A stretch of DNA of 64,000 nt from Lithospermum erythrorhizon (Eukaryota; Streptophyta; Magnoliopsida; Boraginales; Boraginaceae): assembly GCA_019722365.1 (NCBI GenBank), contig JADFUC010001036.1, forward strand, positions 62,001 through 126,000, in the 5' to 3' direction. The position numbers were made by a program, and so were the translations under genes. Positions 23,160 through 34,899 of this stretch are shown piece by piece; within the stretch, counting starts at the first letter, position 1, and the number at the start of each line of letters is the position of its first letter. The notes under the pieces are model-generated. The model did no database searches. It was not told the DNA's origin and saw nothing but the letters and a program-made list of their open reading frames with translations.

Positions 23160-24750
23160 TTTTTCTCCTGTTGTCTTATAAGTATCAAGATCGAATGTCT
23201 GAGTCATCTATTTTCTCATCATCATCTGGTTTTCCCTCTTCCGAGCAGGAGGTTTTGCAGCTCTCTTGTAGGTATTTTAATCTCCCCTTATCCCTGAGGT
23301 GTAGCCAGACCCTGTTATTTTCTGACTCATCTGTGGTTCCTCTCTAATTTGTAACAAGGAATGCTGACCTTTTAGAAAAAATTTCATCGACTTTGTATGA
23401 TGTAACTCTCATATGTTTATGAGTACTCACGCTCTAATCGAAAAAAGTTCTACATGTTTTATTTTTTATGCATCAAATATCTTCCTTGTTGCTTTAAAGT
23501 GGGATTTTTGTTGTTCTCTAATGCACACTAATCCTGTATTTCACTATTAGAATGATGATGTGTCATTCGAGAGTGAAGCGTACCTTTCTTGATATACGTT
23601 ACGTTATGTGCGGCGGGGGATCGATTAGGGTGTCGAGGGATTATTTCGCGAGAGGATCGATTAGTGTCAAATTTGGCCGGTGAGGCAGGGACGAAATTTG
23701 ATCAGGGATCAAATTGATTTAGCGCTCGGTGTGGGCCCAGCATTAAAAAAAAAAAAAAATTCTTGGCCGTCCGTGACAACGTGTCTAGCATTTGCGCTGA
23801 CTAAATAATGTGACTGATTGGTAGAAATTTTTTTTTAAAGCCTCGTTTTAAATTGTTTTTTACACAATAATTAAGCAAAAAAAAAAAAATAGCCTTATTT
23901 TTATTTTTCGAAATTTCTATAAAATGGCTTTTAGGTTTGTGTCGTTTGGGCCGAAAAAAAAAAAATCAAAGTTTTACGCTTTTTATTAACTTAATCGTTT
24001 TTCTAACGATTTTGAAAACATTGGATCGCTTCCCTTGAAACTATAGTTTTTCTTAATTCTATTTCTGGCAAGCCAATTTAAATCATAATTTGCGACCTCA
24101 AATCCAAATATCACGGCCTTGAGAAAATCTTAACAGCGAGGGGCCTTGACGATTTTGGGTTCACGATATATGATCTTAGCCGGAATTTTGGCATGCAGCT
24201 AAATTTGTGTGTTATTTTTAAAAAAAATTTAATATTATTTTGTATTAAAATATTATGGGATTTTTAAAAATATTAAAAATATATTTTTAAAAATATTAAA
24301 AATATTTTTTTAAAAATATTAAAAATATTTTTTTAAAAATTATAATATTATTTATTGTATTATTAAATTTAATAATTATATATATATGAAATAAATAAAG
24401 AGAAATGAAAAATATGGTGCAAATTTATATATTTGGAGTGATGTGGAAGGAGAAAATAATTTAACCTTTTGAATGGCCTTTGTGGTGGTAAAAAGTGGGT
24501 ATTTGAAGTCTTAGGCGATGTGGCGGGGAAAGAAGTGTAAGGTGGCCCATTGCTGGATAGTCTTAGGCATTTGAATGAGATGGATGAGATGGACCCCTCC
24601 TTTTTCTGTGCACTGTTAATGTAAATGTAAATAGAGGCAAAATATCGACGCACACATTTTTTAGAAAAAAAGCAGGTTGTCGTTATATAATTGGTGTGTC
24701 GAAATTTGGTATAATAGGACATGTGATCGTTAAGGCCCAAATATAAGTAA
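23160..24750. other. 3' UTR of the UBA3 gene and AT-rich intergenic DNA
   Basis: The first 200-300 bp are probably 3' UTR (ttgtatgatgtaactctc near 23390 is a likely end region). From 23590 a CpG-rich block repeats ggatcgattag-like words, followed by poly-A runs (about 23745 and 23880) and AT repeats. No gene was recognised. The minus-strand open frame at 24369-24740 has no family features. Confidence 0.45.
24255..24350. repeat. Short tandem repeat of tttttaaaaatattaaaaata
   Basis: A unit of about 23 bp built from tttttaaaaatattaaaaat is repeated about four times with length changes in the T and A runs. Confidence 0.8.
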
Positions 24751-26082
24751 GTTGATGGTTAAATAGGTACTGGCGATGCTTTGTGTATATGACAGAACTG
24801 AGGATTGGGCCAGTGGCACTTGTAACATGTTCAATGGGCCTAAGGTCTTTAGCAGTGAGTCGAGACGGCCCGTTCAGGGACTGCGAATTACTGACCGGTT
24901 CGAGGAGCATGTCGGGGGCCAGAGCGTGGCCTTGATTTGTATTAAAGGTACGTTTGCAATAATTATCAATTTTTTTGCCTTAAACGTCAGCGATATAATT
25001 AACGGTGTCACTAGTTTATGTGATAATGAAAATTGTGAATTGAAAAATAGCATTTAATGAAATAACGATTTATTAATAGTTGAATAGGTAGTTTAAGTAG
25101 ACGCTTTTCATACTTGATTATCTGGTACAAGCGGGTAACGTCTATTGATTACGTTTACTCGGGTTCGTGGTGAAAGCTTGCAAAAGTTGAAAGTATTTAC
25201 GTTACATGTTGTGGCGTTCCTAAATTCCGCGCCGCCCGTCCGTGAAGTAAAGCGCAGTGTGTTTGTCGCGTCGCCGAACGCTTCCATTTTCAATTTTGAC
25301 ATCATGACTCGTCATCCATAGCTAAATTGCTTATTTCGCTGGCTACAAAGTAGACGCGTTGAACAAGGTGGGAGAGTAGCTGGCGCTTCGGATGGATAAT
25401 CTTGAAAAAGCATAACACAGCGGCCAACAATGGAATTGCTTTTCTGCTTAGAGGCATAGTGAACAATATGCTAATAAACAATTGTAAATTGATTAAGTTG
25501 TAGTTGTGATTATCAAACAAGAAAATCTTCTGTTATAGATCGAAAATATTTTTACGTCAGAAACATGCAATAAGCGGTACCACGTTTAGTGCCAGCGGTA
25601 TCTAACTACAATTTTTGTCTTAGCGTCAATGCTTAGTTTGATCCGAATAATTTCCCGCGTTGAATCACATTTCTGAATAAGTAGCAGTACTAGCATGAAT
25701 TAGCGTGGTGCCGTTTGATCCAAGCGTTACAACGACTTTCTTTAATGGTTCTTGTGCTAAGCATTAATTAGTTTGATCAAAGCGATTATCACGTTATTCC
25801 ACAGAGGAAGCGTGAAAAGGCAGCGTGGATGGCTACATAAAGGGGCTTGACACCGTTCTTCGTTGTCAAAGCTGCTTGTCGTTTCTAGCGATTCTGATAC
25901 TCACGATCACTGGAAAGCCACGATTGATACTTTCGTTACTTGTTTTTATTGTTGAAGTCTAAGGATTCGATCAAAGTCTAAGGATTCGCTTCTCGAGTAA
26001 ATTGGGGTTGTTAGATTGCATCTCCGGTTCGGTATTATCTATCATCTTTTTTCATAATTGTGCTATTTGTTCTTCTAAATTA
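24751..26082. other. Repeat-derived region upstream of the hAT transposase relic
   Basis: No gene was recognised. The last 250 bp before 26083 resemble a promoter and leader: ggctacataaaggggctt near 25832, then a T-rich stretch before the ATG. They may be the 5' end of the hAT element, but its terminal inverted repeat was not found. Confidence 0.35.
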
Positions 26083-28180
26083 ATGGCATCAAAACGTAAT
26101 CTTGGTAAAAATGTTCAAAGTGATATTGGTAGTGCTAGTATGTCTAATGATTTTGTTAATCTAGAGGATGATAATCGAATGGATGAATTACGGTAATTAA
26201 CTTTCCCGATCTAGTGCTACGGATAATACTAATGAAGAAGAGGAAAAAACGTCATGAAGCGGCGTTTGTAGCTAGGCAAGTAAAAATCAAAAGCAACTTG
26301 TATAGATTGTAAGAGAGGCTACATCATGGAAAGCGAGGGTTGGGTAAGGGAGATAGTACTTTATGACAGTATTAAGTCGTAAGATTACTAAGGAAGGCGG
26401 TGTTGGGAGGTGGGTGGGGGGTGGGGGGGGGTACCACGAACAGTGTCACACGGCCAGCGATAACTTTTTTTAATGTTTTGGCTTATAGGATGGAAGCCCA
26501 TGGAAATTTGTAATAGGTGATTCTTTTGCCTTTTAATCATTGTGATGGATGGCGTTTCACTTAATTGGATTAAAAAGTCGTTAATCCACAGTAGCCGTAT
26601 CGCAAATGCTAACTGCGAACTTATGCTTTTAAATATTTTAAAAATGAAGAGAGCTCTTCTAGAGTCTGACAACTTTCGGCTTTGCCTTATAAAATATGTT
26701 TGACTAGTGATGTGTGGGTGTCTTCAGTTTTGATATAATGTGTGTAACATGTCATTAGATTGATAAAGATTGGGTTTTACAAAGGAGAATTGTTTATTTT
26801 AGATCAATTTCTAAACATAACAATATTCAAATTGTTGAAGGTATACTCGTATGTGCCGAAGATTACAAATGTATGAACAAGATTGCTTCAATTTCATTTG
26901 ATAATGCGTCCGCTAATAACGTTTCAATTGAAAAATTAAAGATGTCAATTAAACGGATTTTAGTGAACTTTTTCACGTTAGATGTTTATGTCGCATCCTT
27001 GATTACTTGCTAAAAAGATGGAATAAAAGTTGTTTGGGGACGAGGTTATTTTACGATTTGTAAAGGCGGTTAATTTTATTGTTGCGGGGAGGGGGAGTGA
27101 AAACATGAATATAAAAATTGGTTGAGGCTTAGATAAGTTTTTAGGAAATTAATTTTGGATTGTGAAACTAGATGGAACTCGACTTACGATCTACTAGTTC
27201 GTGCATATATGTATAAGGAAGAAATCACAACATTTTATGAGAAGCATGCTCCGGTTGGTGAATATTATGTGCCGCTTACATATAGTAATTGGAAATATTG
27301 TTATGAATTGCTTAAGTTCCTAGAGCCGATTAAAGATTATACTAAAGTTTTTTTGACTCAATGCTCATTCAAACATTCATCTTTTCTTTTTAGAATGTGT
27401 TGTTAATCTTCGAATTCATTATGACTAAACATAGAGATGATGCGTTGTTAGATATGGTTCGAATATGGAAGATAAGTTTTTTAAAATATTTTAATCATAT
27501 GCAGCGTGCGTATGCAATTGGTGCAATAATGGATCCTAATTTTAAATTAAGAGTTTTTCATTTCTACGTAGATGCGTTTTATGATGCTTTAATACCCTTT
27601 AATCCGAATTAAAGAATTTTGATATTAAGAAATATAAAGATGGAATTGAAATTTATTTGTATAATATGTATAACAAATATCAATCAAGGTATGGGCAAAA
27701 GGTAAAGCCCGCCCCTCGAATAGTGTACAAACTTAATGTGCTTGCGTAGGTTAAAATCTGAAGTCAATGATCGCTTAGAAATCTTTCTGATTATTAGGTG
27801 AAATAATCGCTCACCAGCAGAGACACGAATGAGTTATTTCGATATTTATGCATAACTTTGAATTGAGTCGATATAATGATAAAAATTATTTTGATATAAT
27901 GTGTGCAAATGGTGGGCGAATAAAACCTTGTTTCGGTATTGTTTAAGATAATAGAAAATATTTTACATACGTAATACTGATAGCTAGTGAATCAGCGTTT
28001 AGCATCGTGAAACTGATACCTTCCAGGCGTTGAGACTTACAAGGCCGACGAATTGAAGTATGTGTGTGTGTCGAGGATCAGCCGCCCGGTTTTATAGGAT
28101 GCGAGGTCGAGACTCGCTCGTAGAACAAAAGCAAAAGATATGTTAAGCGATCTTAGTGACATTGAGGAAGAAATTGAATA
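26083..28180 (+). pseudogene. hAT-family transposase pseudogene (BED zinc finger/RICESLEEPER type)
   Basis: The ATG at 26083 opens MASKRNLGKNVQ, then an acidic stretch, after which the frame breaks where the BED finger is expected. Separate open pieces follow in the order of a hAT transposase. About 26790-26960 resembles the RNase H-like core (AEDYKCMNKIASISFDNAS). 27155-27370 holds CETRWNSTYDLLVRAYMYK, a strong family signature, and later WKYCYELLKFLEPIKDYTKV. 27421-27570 matches the segment before the C-terminal domain (MTKHRDDALLDM; AIGAIMDPNFKLR). ASESAFS at about 27983-28003 is the core of the hAT dimerisation domain. Several frameshifts and stops separate these pieces, so no active enzyme is made. 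Plant relatives include DAYSLEEPER/RICESLEEPER genes; nothing suggests a domesticated, conserved frame here. Confidence 0.85.
26400..26432 (+). repeat. G-run tract
   Basis: A stretch of about 30 bp consists of G runs broken by single T or A, with runs of five and nine G. It lies inside the hAT relic and could fold as a G-quadruplex. Confidence 0.7.
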
Positions 28181-28199
28181 AAGAGACGGCCGTTAGATG

Positions 28200-28690
28200 A
28201 TATTCGACTCCGACAAAGAAGAGTCTGAAGATGAATTAGTTTATGATGATTAGATTTGTATAATTTTTATTTTTAAGGAACTCATGTAAACTCTGGCCCT
28301 TGCTTGGTATAAAGCGTGAGCAATTTAAATTTGGTTTTCTTCGTGTGACAAAGCGTGACCACGTCTCGAATAAACGTAGCCCACGTTTTTCACCACGAAG
28401 AAAATTAATATTTGTGTGTAACAAGCGTGGGCACGTTTATCATGGTGTATTTTTAAGGTGATTCTTGCCTCTTTTTTTTCCACTAATGGTGGGACGTTTA
28501 AAATTAAATGATGCGCTTGCTATATTCGAGAAAATCGGTTTTTAGGGTTAAAAATCGCAACTTTTCAATGTAATAACATATATTTTAATTTCCCAAACCA
28601 AGTTTCTCTCAATTCAATCCCTCATTTCTACGTCAATCGTCTCTTAAACATATTCATGTACCTGATATCGTCAAATTAGACTCGATTTGA
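28200..28690. other. Unresolved repeat DNA between the hAT relic and the split plant-transposon ORF
   Basis: It contains three or four copies of a (c)aaagcgtg...cacgttt motif (28300-28440). Similar words (gttaagcgttggcacgttt) recur at 42690-42900 on the far side of the nested retrotransposon, so both may belong to one larger element. No coding content was recognised. Confidence 0.35.
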
Positions 28691-29085
28691 ATTAATGGGA
28701 CCAAAAAATCAAAAGTAAAGAGAAGTTATTGAGGTGAAGAAGTTGCTGTGGGGAGGGTCGTGAAGGCGAGACCCCGGCCAAACACTCCACCGCCCACCGC
28801 CCACCCCAGCAACCAGGGGCGGGCGAGGGGGGCGAGGATCAACTATTACAATGTAAGGCCGGGATTGTACCTCGAGCATGGGAAATTGTGGAGGTAATTG
28901 GTACCAGAGATAGTTGTCTGATTTAAATCATGCAGCTTAGGGTTACTTATTCGAATGGAGGTGTGGTGTGTAATTACACAATTAATGGTGTCCGTGGTAG
29001 TATCACGGAAGATGATTTAGTTAGTGTATTCGGTTTGAGTAGGGAGGGATTCCACGATTATAATGAAAGGGGGTGGTGTAGTAAT
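28691..29085 (+). pseudogene. N-terminal part of a 'putative plant transposon protein' ORF, interrupted by the retrotransposon
   Basis: The start is near ATGGGACCAAAAAATC (28697). A basic, proline/arginine-rich stretch follows (28760-28840), then a frame at 28930-29085 reading LRVTYSNGGVVCNYTINGV and later SITEDDLVSVFGLSREGF. This pattern (a beta strand, G(V/R)xxSITEDDL, then a short helix with FGL) is that of the uncharacterised plant transposon-protein domain found in LTR-element accessory ORFs. The reading breaks at the LTR boundary (29086) and the matching C-terminal half resumes at 39203. Frameshifts are present before 28930. Confidence 0.6.
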
Positions 29086-30410
29086 TGTGCTTTAGATATA
29101 ACACTTAGGGGGGTGAATAAGATTTTTAAGTTACATTATTAACTTTTCGAGTTTTTAATTTAATAATCTGAATTAACAAATAATGGGAATAAAGGTGTGA
29201 TAAACTTTACTACAGAAACTCGGGAATGATTAGTCAACGATTTAACAATCAAAAGATTAACAATAATAATAAGTACTTGAAAGTACCAAGTAAAGAGAGA
29301 AGACGATACACACGATTTTAACGAGCCGGTTCCCTGCGCTCGGCAAAATTAAAACTTTCGACCTCGGGATTTTGGCAAAGATAATTAGCTCTTGAAGAAA
29401 TGTTTGAATAGACCTGGCTTGACTTCTCTGAAGACTATCAACCATTTTCTTTTCCAGCCCAAGTGACTTGAAGCTACACGCTAAGGATTTCAAACTCTGT
29501 CAACCTAGATTAGGAACCCGAAACTACGCTTCTTGGGATTTCAACTTTCTTATTGACTTAGAATATGAGCCACATCTTCGCCTTGTGATTTCCAACCCGG
29601 AAACACAATACAAAAGAATTGAGATATTACACTTTTCATTTTAATTAGGAAACTCTACCAAAGATAATGGCCAATTAAATGTAGGAGTTATGACTTTTGC
29701 CTTTTGATTCGAGGTAATTGCTCGAGAGTAGGTCAAAAAGAATTATCAAAAGTTATTTTTGTTTTTTTAAAAAGAAAGAGGCGTTATATAGTGCCTGTAA
29801 TTAAAATTTGGCTGCCTTGTCATGACCCAGTATTCGAGACGGGGGGTCTCGATGAGCCTGATGGGTTAAGTCTGCAGCGGTCGTAAGGCAATTTCTGTAT
29901 AGACCTATCGAGGAGGTCGAGTGCCGTCATTACGGGACCTGCTCCCGAGATTGAGGGGTCTCGAAGAGGTCGTCATCGGGACAGGAACCCTCTCGATGGT
30001 TCGAATTTTCTCTTCCCAATAAAAGATGGATTTGAAACCCGATTCTCGCTTGTGCTTCGCGATCGTTATGCGAGACTTAACCGTAGATCAATTTATACTT
30101 AGGATTAGAAACTACGGACTATAGAATTTCACTTCTGATAAGATGTCATAAAAGTCATTACTACGTATTTAAAAGCGTGTAATATACTATAGTGTAGAGT
30201 TTTCTTCTGGCTTATAAGCAGAAAGAACATGAGCTCATGAAAGGCTTGGCGTTGTTAGGCTAAATCAATGAGCCTCGAACATCGATCGGCATTTTAAGCG
30301 CTTAGACTTATTAAAGAATAAGCTTGAATACCGTTTGCCCAGCGGGATTAGTTCGTTTAAACAATTTGTTATCTTAGCAGGGTTTTTGAATCGAATACCA
30401 TTATTAATGA
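29086..30410 (-). repeat. 3' LTR of the Sirevirus (left copy)
   Basis: This is a direct copy of 37900-39202. On the plus strand it begins tgtgctttagatataac, matching tgttagcctagatataacc in the partner, and its far end shows taccattatta. The polypurine tract on the minus strand, just outside at about 30420, reads AAAAGTGGGAG. A TATA-like sequence (minus strand) is near 29781-29791. Confidence 0.8.
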
Positions 30411-31983
30411 GCTCCCACTTTTGATGATAACAAATTGACTGCTCTAGGGGAAAGAAATATAAGACAAAAGCAGCTCCCCACCGACATAAGATTCCCAGTT
30501 TTCTGCGAGAAATAAAACCATAACAATCATGGATGATATATCGATAATATTAAATAATAATAGCGTAGCGAAATAGTTAATAAAACATCCAGCAACTATC
30601 GCCAAGAAATAAAACATCAACATGCTAACGTAAGAAATAAAACATCCAAAGCATAAGTCTCTTCTGGCTCCCGGCTTTGGGATAAATGCTTGAGGGGAGA
30701 CGCAGCTTTATTAAAAACCTAAACAAGAAACGACTAAAGCATAAAGCCATAAGGTTGAGCCGTGAGTCCTCTAATTTATCTTCGGACCACGTACCCAGCA
30801 TCAAAGGCCCATTGCATCCTCACCATTCATTAAATGCATCGAAGGTAGTCCTCATTACGATACCGGTAGTGGCCGGATGTGAAGTGGAAGCGGATGTGAA
30901 CTAAGGACACTGCGTTATTAGCCTGACACAAAGCTCGTGTCCGAATGCACCAAATATTTCTTTTGTGGGCCTTCGTCTTACCGTTAAGCGTCTCCCAGCA
31001 AGAGAGGAATTTCATAATTCCTTTGACATAGTCCTTATCTTCGTGTTTTCCGCTTGAGAAGTGTTTAAGTAAGTTGCGTGATTATCCTCAGTAACTTGTT
31101 GCCTCCGTGCGATCTCATTAAGCCCTAGTGTGTGATCTTGGAAGCGTCAGTCACCGTCGTCGACATCACAAATGCGTCGAAAATACGGGGTCCTCAATCA
31201 TCAACTTCCACTAAGCCGTTTCACCAAAAGTCGCTGGCTAGAATTGCTCTTACATCCTCCGATGAGCCAATTTAGCCTCCCGAGCCTCCGCGAAGAGCGG
31301 TTATTGTGATAGCGGTGTACCGTCCTAAAATAGTCTTTGGTAATCCTATGGGTGCCCACATGTTAGCATACCTCTAGGAAACACTGTCTCGCTCCCAGAC
31401 TCCGTAATATGTGTAATGGCGTTACGGAAGAGTTGTTGCCTTGGTATTGCCCGTAGAGTGGCATGTGGAAAGCAATTATGATTGGAGAGATTGTCGTTGG
31501 CGGGCAAAGCTGTGTCGAGGAGTTTGACCACTCGGATTGCATCTTGAGAACTCCCATGGGGGACAGCGACTTCTAAAGCAAGTATTGGCAAATCTTTTCC
31601 GGTGTACAAATGTAAGCACGGCAAAGTATCGACCGCCCCTTCTTTCGATACCACGTTTCTAAACCTCCCAGGCCGTTGTTGGCGATGCGGTAGCGTTCTT
31701 GACTTCGATCTCATCGCGGAGGCAACGCATCAACCGCGTAACTAGAGAAACCATTCGCTGACAACCAGAAGTCCTCCACAAATTTCTCATTTATACTCAA
31801 AGACCTCCCGTTGAATTCGACTTGATATTGAGACTATTCTTATTTGGGTATTATAGCGTACTCGTAGAAGAAATAAACCAATCCGAAGAATGTTGTAGGA
31901 CTTACACCCAATTTGTTTCCAGCTTTTGGAATTTGTGAATCGAGGAAAGTCGTCCCCTCAGTCACCATCACGTCGTAATAATA
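30411..31983 (-). pseudogene. C-terminal remains of the Sirevirus extra ORF and untranslated DNA
   Basis: Minus-strand fragments between 31983 and about 31300 continue the extra ORF in several frames. FFYEYA and QVEFNGRSLSINEKFVEDFW (31900-31760) match the plant transposon-protein pattern. The piece at 31714-31346 (GRFRNVVSKEGAVDTLPCLH) holds a later part of the same domain with internal shifts. From 31300 to 30411 nothing is recognised beyond repeat DNA. Confidence 0.5.
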
Positions 31984-32169
31984 TCATCGAAGAATGTTAG
32001 GCTTACCCGATTCTTCCGCTTTTCGCCCTCTAGATAGCAAAGGATTTACATTGTCACTTGATTGTGGATTTGAGGAACTTCCACCTTGATAAAGAACCAC
32101 TTGATTAGAGGATTTTGGATTTTGAGTTCTTGCCCTCTTTTTTGTAGGTTTTGAAGGATTTGAGGCCAT
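31984..32169 (-). CDS. N-terminal fragment of the Sirevirus extra (env-like position) ORF
   Basis: The 61 codons from ATG at 32169 read MASNPSKPTKKRARTQNPKS and continue with a Ser/Asn-rich low-complexity tail. The basic KKRAR cluster looks like a nuclear localisation signal. The ORF lies between RNase H and the 3' LTR, the place where Sireviruses carry an additional, often env-like, reading frame. The frame then stops and the family pattern resumes in another frame. I see no signal peptide or membrane segment, so 'env' describes the position only. Confidence 0.5.
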   Translation of the reverse strand: MASNPSKPTKKRARTQNPKSSNQVVLYQGGSSSNPQSSDNVNPLLSRGRKAEESGKPNILR

Positions 32170-32339
32170 TTAGTGGAGATTTGTTGAAGAATGTAGTAAA
32201 TTTGGAGTAAAATGAGACAACTTTGGATGGATTGTTGATGAAAATTGGTGGTAAGGCGGTTATGGGATGAATTAGGGTTGAAAAATTTGTATTTTGTGTT
32301 GAAATGGGAAGAAATCGGTGAGGGAGGTATATATAGGAA

Positions 32340-32665
32340 GCGATTCATCGAAGCCACATTCGAGAGGTAGAGTGCACCGATAGAGGCCCATTCTGGTGGT
32401 TATTTCGCCGTCGAGACCACATTCGAGAGAGGGGGCTCGACTCAGGCCTATCTTAAAGGTGGTTATTTAAATGCGTGGGGTCGAGAGAATACAGATGGGC
32501 TACAACAGAACCCGGGGAGTTATTTTGCATCGAGACCTCGTCGAGGAAGCGGGGGGTCTCGATGGGGTCTCGATCGCAACTGTGTTTGTGGTTATTTCAA
32601 TCATCGAGACCCGTTCAAGAGAGAGTCTCGATGGGCTCGAACCCGAGGGGGAGTTTCCGCGATTC
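32340..32665. repeat. Array of ~65-bp units with paired cgagacc / ggtctcgatggg motifs
   Basis: Four imperfect units each combine ggttattt, a TCGAGACC word and, 15-25 bp later, its inverse GGTCTCGA followed by TGGG. Each unit can form a hairpin. The same ggtctcgatg words occur inside both LTRs (about 29847 and 29958; about 38719 and 38758). The array sits between the RNase H region and the extra ORF. Confidence 0.7.
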
Positions 32666-32959
32666 CATAATCCCCGTCGTCAGCGTCTGACAAATGAACT
32701 TGACGGAACCGCAGCGTTCAACTTAAGCGACCATCATGAATTTCACTCCAGAACCCAACAAAACCAACATATTCTACCTCGATACCTGACCGTGAGCACC
32801 ACTTGGCAACATCATGACAATGAACAAAGCAGTCGCCCTGTCGGACAATTTTATCATTTGGCTTGTCTCCCCAAAAAAATTGACCTGATTTAAACACGCT
32901 AGCATGCGTGTGAATTGAGGCATATAAGACATGAAAAAGCAAGGTTACTTACTAGAAAG

Positions 32960-33520
32960 ATCAAGCATCACAGCTCGCGCCTAATGCGGTTAATTGATCC
33001 TCGGGTAATGGTTTTGTGAAAATATCCATGAAGTTGATCATTTGTTCTTGAACCTTAGATCGATGTTCGCACTTGGCGTGATCTCGGATGAAATGATGGC
33101 CGAATCTCGATGTGCTTGGTCACCGAATGTTGCACTGAGATTTTTGCGATGTTGATAGCACTAGTATTGTCATATAACACGGAACTTGATTATACTTGAT
33201 CCCCGAAGTCCTCGATGTTTGTTTCATCCAAAGGACTTGAGCCTTTTCCAATTTCAACTACCACGTACTCGGCCTCCGCCGTTGATAGTGCCACGCTATT
33301 TTGTTTCTTTTGCTTGACCGTGAGGTAGGTATGTCGATGAGGAAATGACAAGTCCACTAGTACTTTTTCTGCTTGAGTGTATGCGACATGAGAGTCCGCG
33401 TCCGAGATATCCCAGCGAGTTCGAAGTGCTGCTGGAATTTGGATGCAGGCCATAGTCGATTGTTCGCTTTCGCGTACGAAGGATCCTTTTAACATTTTAA
33501 GATGGAACTCTTTTGGGACT
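32960..33520 (-). pseudogene. Copia RNase H domain (degraded)
   Basis: On the minus strand, DADSHVAY lies near 33400 and KKQNSVALSTAEAEYV, the best-known copia RNase H signature, near 33310-33265. HHFIRDH and DIFTKPLPEDQL, the terminal pol motif, lie at about 33090-33010. At least two frameshifts separate the pieces. Confidence 0.9.
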
Positions 33521-34800
33521 ATTTGAAGCGAGCGCTGAGCCTACGACAAAGCATGTCTCCGGGTCTAGATGCGGTAAGATAAAAGAGGCCTGTCGTACCT
33601 CGATATTTTGTCGCCATTGGCAGCTTATTACGCTGTCTTTTGTCGAAGCTTAGTTGATGTAGACATAGGAGTTCGATCACCTTCGTCTTCCGTCCGAATT
33701 TCTTTATGAGCTCTTTCGAAATTTGCTTTGGTAATGAAGATCCCGTCATCCGTTTGCTTGAAACTGCGGTCAGAAAGGATTCGGTCAGCAAAATCGTACT
33801 CGTCTCGAGCTGTTTGTCATCGTTTTCGAAAATTCCTCACCGCAATAATCATTAGTAGAACGAAATAATATCATTGACATAAATTTGAACAACGATAAGA
33901 TGTTTGCCGCGGTTTTAGAGGGAAAAGCGTGGAATCGAGCTTTCCTTCTTGAAATTATGACTAAATGTGTGTAACCTCGTACGAAGCTACAGGTGCTTGT
34001 TTTAAACCGTAAAGGGCTTTTATCTAGTTTAAAAGCGTGATGAGGATAATTTGGATCTTAAAGCCCGGTGGTTGTTTCTGAAAACTTCCTAAATCGAAAA
34101 ACCATTTAGAAAAGTGATTTTTGACATAGATTTGGTGTAGTTTGATATTATGACTAGCGAAGGCTAGAATATCTGAATGGATTCTGACTGGCCACCCCGG
34201 AGCAAAAGTTTCATCAAGTCTACTCCGCCGACTTGATTGTAACCTTGAGCAACCAGACGACTTTTATTTACTACTAAAAAGCGACACCGGTTTATTGAAG
34301 TTTATTTCTAAAAACTCATTTTGTTCCAATAATGGTTATCGCGAGGTTTTTCAACTAAGTGCCAAACTTTGCATCTTTTCGAATTATTCGAGTTCTTTTT
34401 GCATAGATAAATCGAAATCCGGATCCTGCAGAGTTTGTTTAATATTAAGAGGTACTCTTGAGACACATAGCTGCTATATGAATGCAAACATTATTTACTT
34501 GAGGATCAGTAGTTAACTCCTTTGAGATCTACTTCTAGAATGAGGTCGGGGGATGATTCTTAACGTTGATTCTTGTCTCCACAGGTAAATCTTCATGTGT
34601 TAAGCCCGTAGGAATGTCGTCAACGTCTTGGGGTTCTCGATGATGATTTATTTCTCCCCGCAATTGATGCTTCCTCGTTTGATGCGGTTTTGAGGCTCGT
34701 CAGCGTCTTTGAGAATTCTCGTCCACGTTGACACCTAATGAATCATCCTGCGTCTCTTGCAACTTTCTCGACAAGCGGATTAGATTAAATCCAAAGGATT
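33521..34800 (-). pseudogene. Copia reverse transcriptase (degraded, catalytic motif changed)
   Basis: Minus-strand pieces include KQPPGFK (about 34080) and KALYGLKQAP (about 34020-33980). At 33895-33858 the sequence reads IVVQIYVNDII, the site of the YVDD catalytic box. The first of the two catalytic aspartates is Asn here, so the enzyme would be dead even without the frameshifts. Confidence 0.85.
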
Positions 34801-34899
34801 AACATGAATAGATTCTTGCTTGACGCATTGATCCTTTTTTATTATAGATGATATATGCTTTTACTAGTTTTAAATGGCAAAGAAAGATTGCTCATTAGA

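Noticed and set aside
24369..24740. 123-residue minus-strand gene
   Set aside because: Low-complexity translation with no domain, start context or splice evidence.
31346..31714. Independent 122-residue gene on the minus strand
   Set aside because: It lies within the Sirevirus extra-ORF region and resembles that domain only in pieces; the open frame is a by-product of frameshifts.
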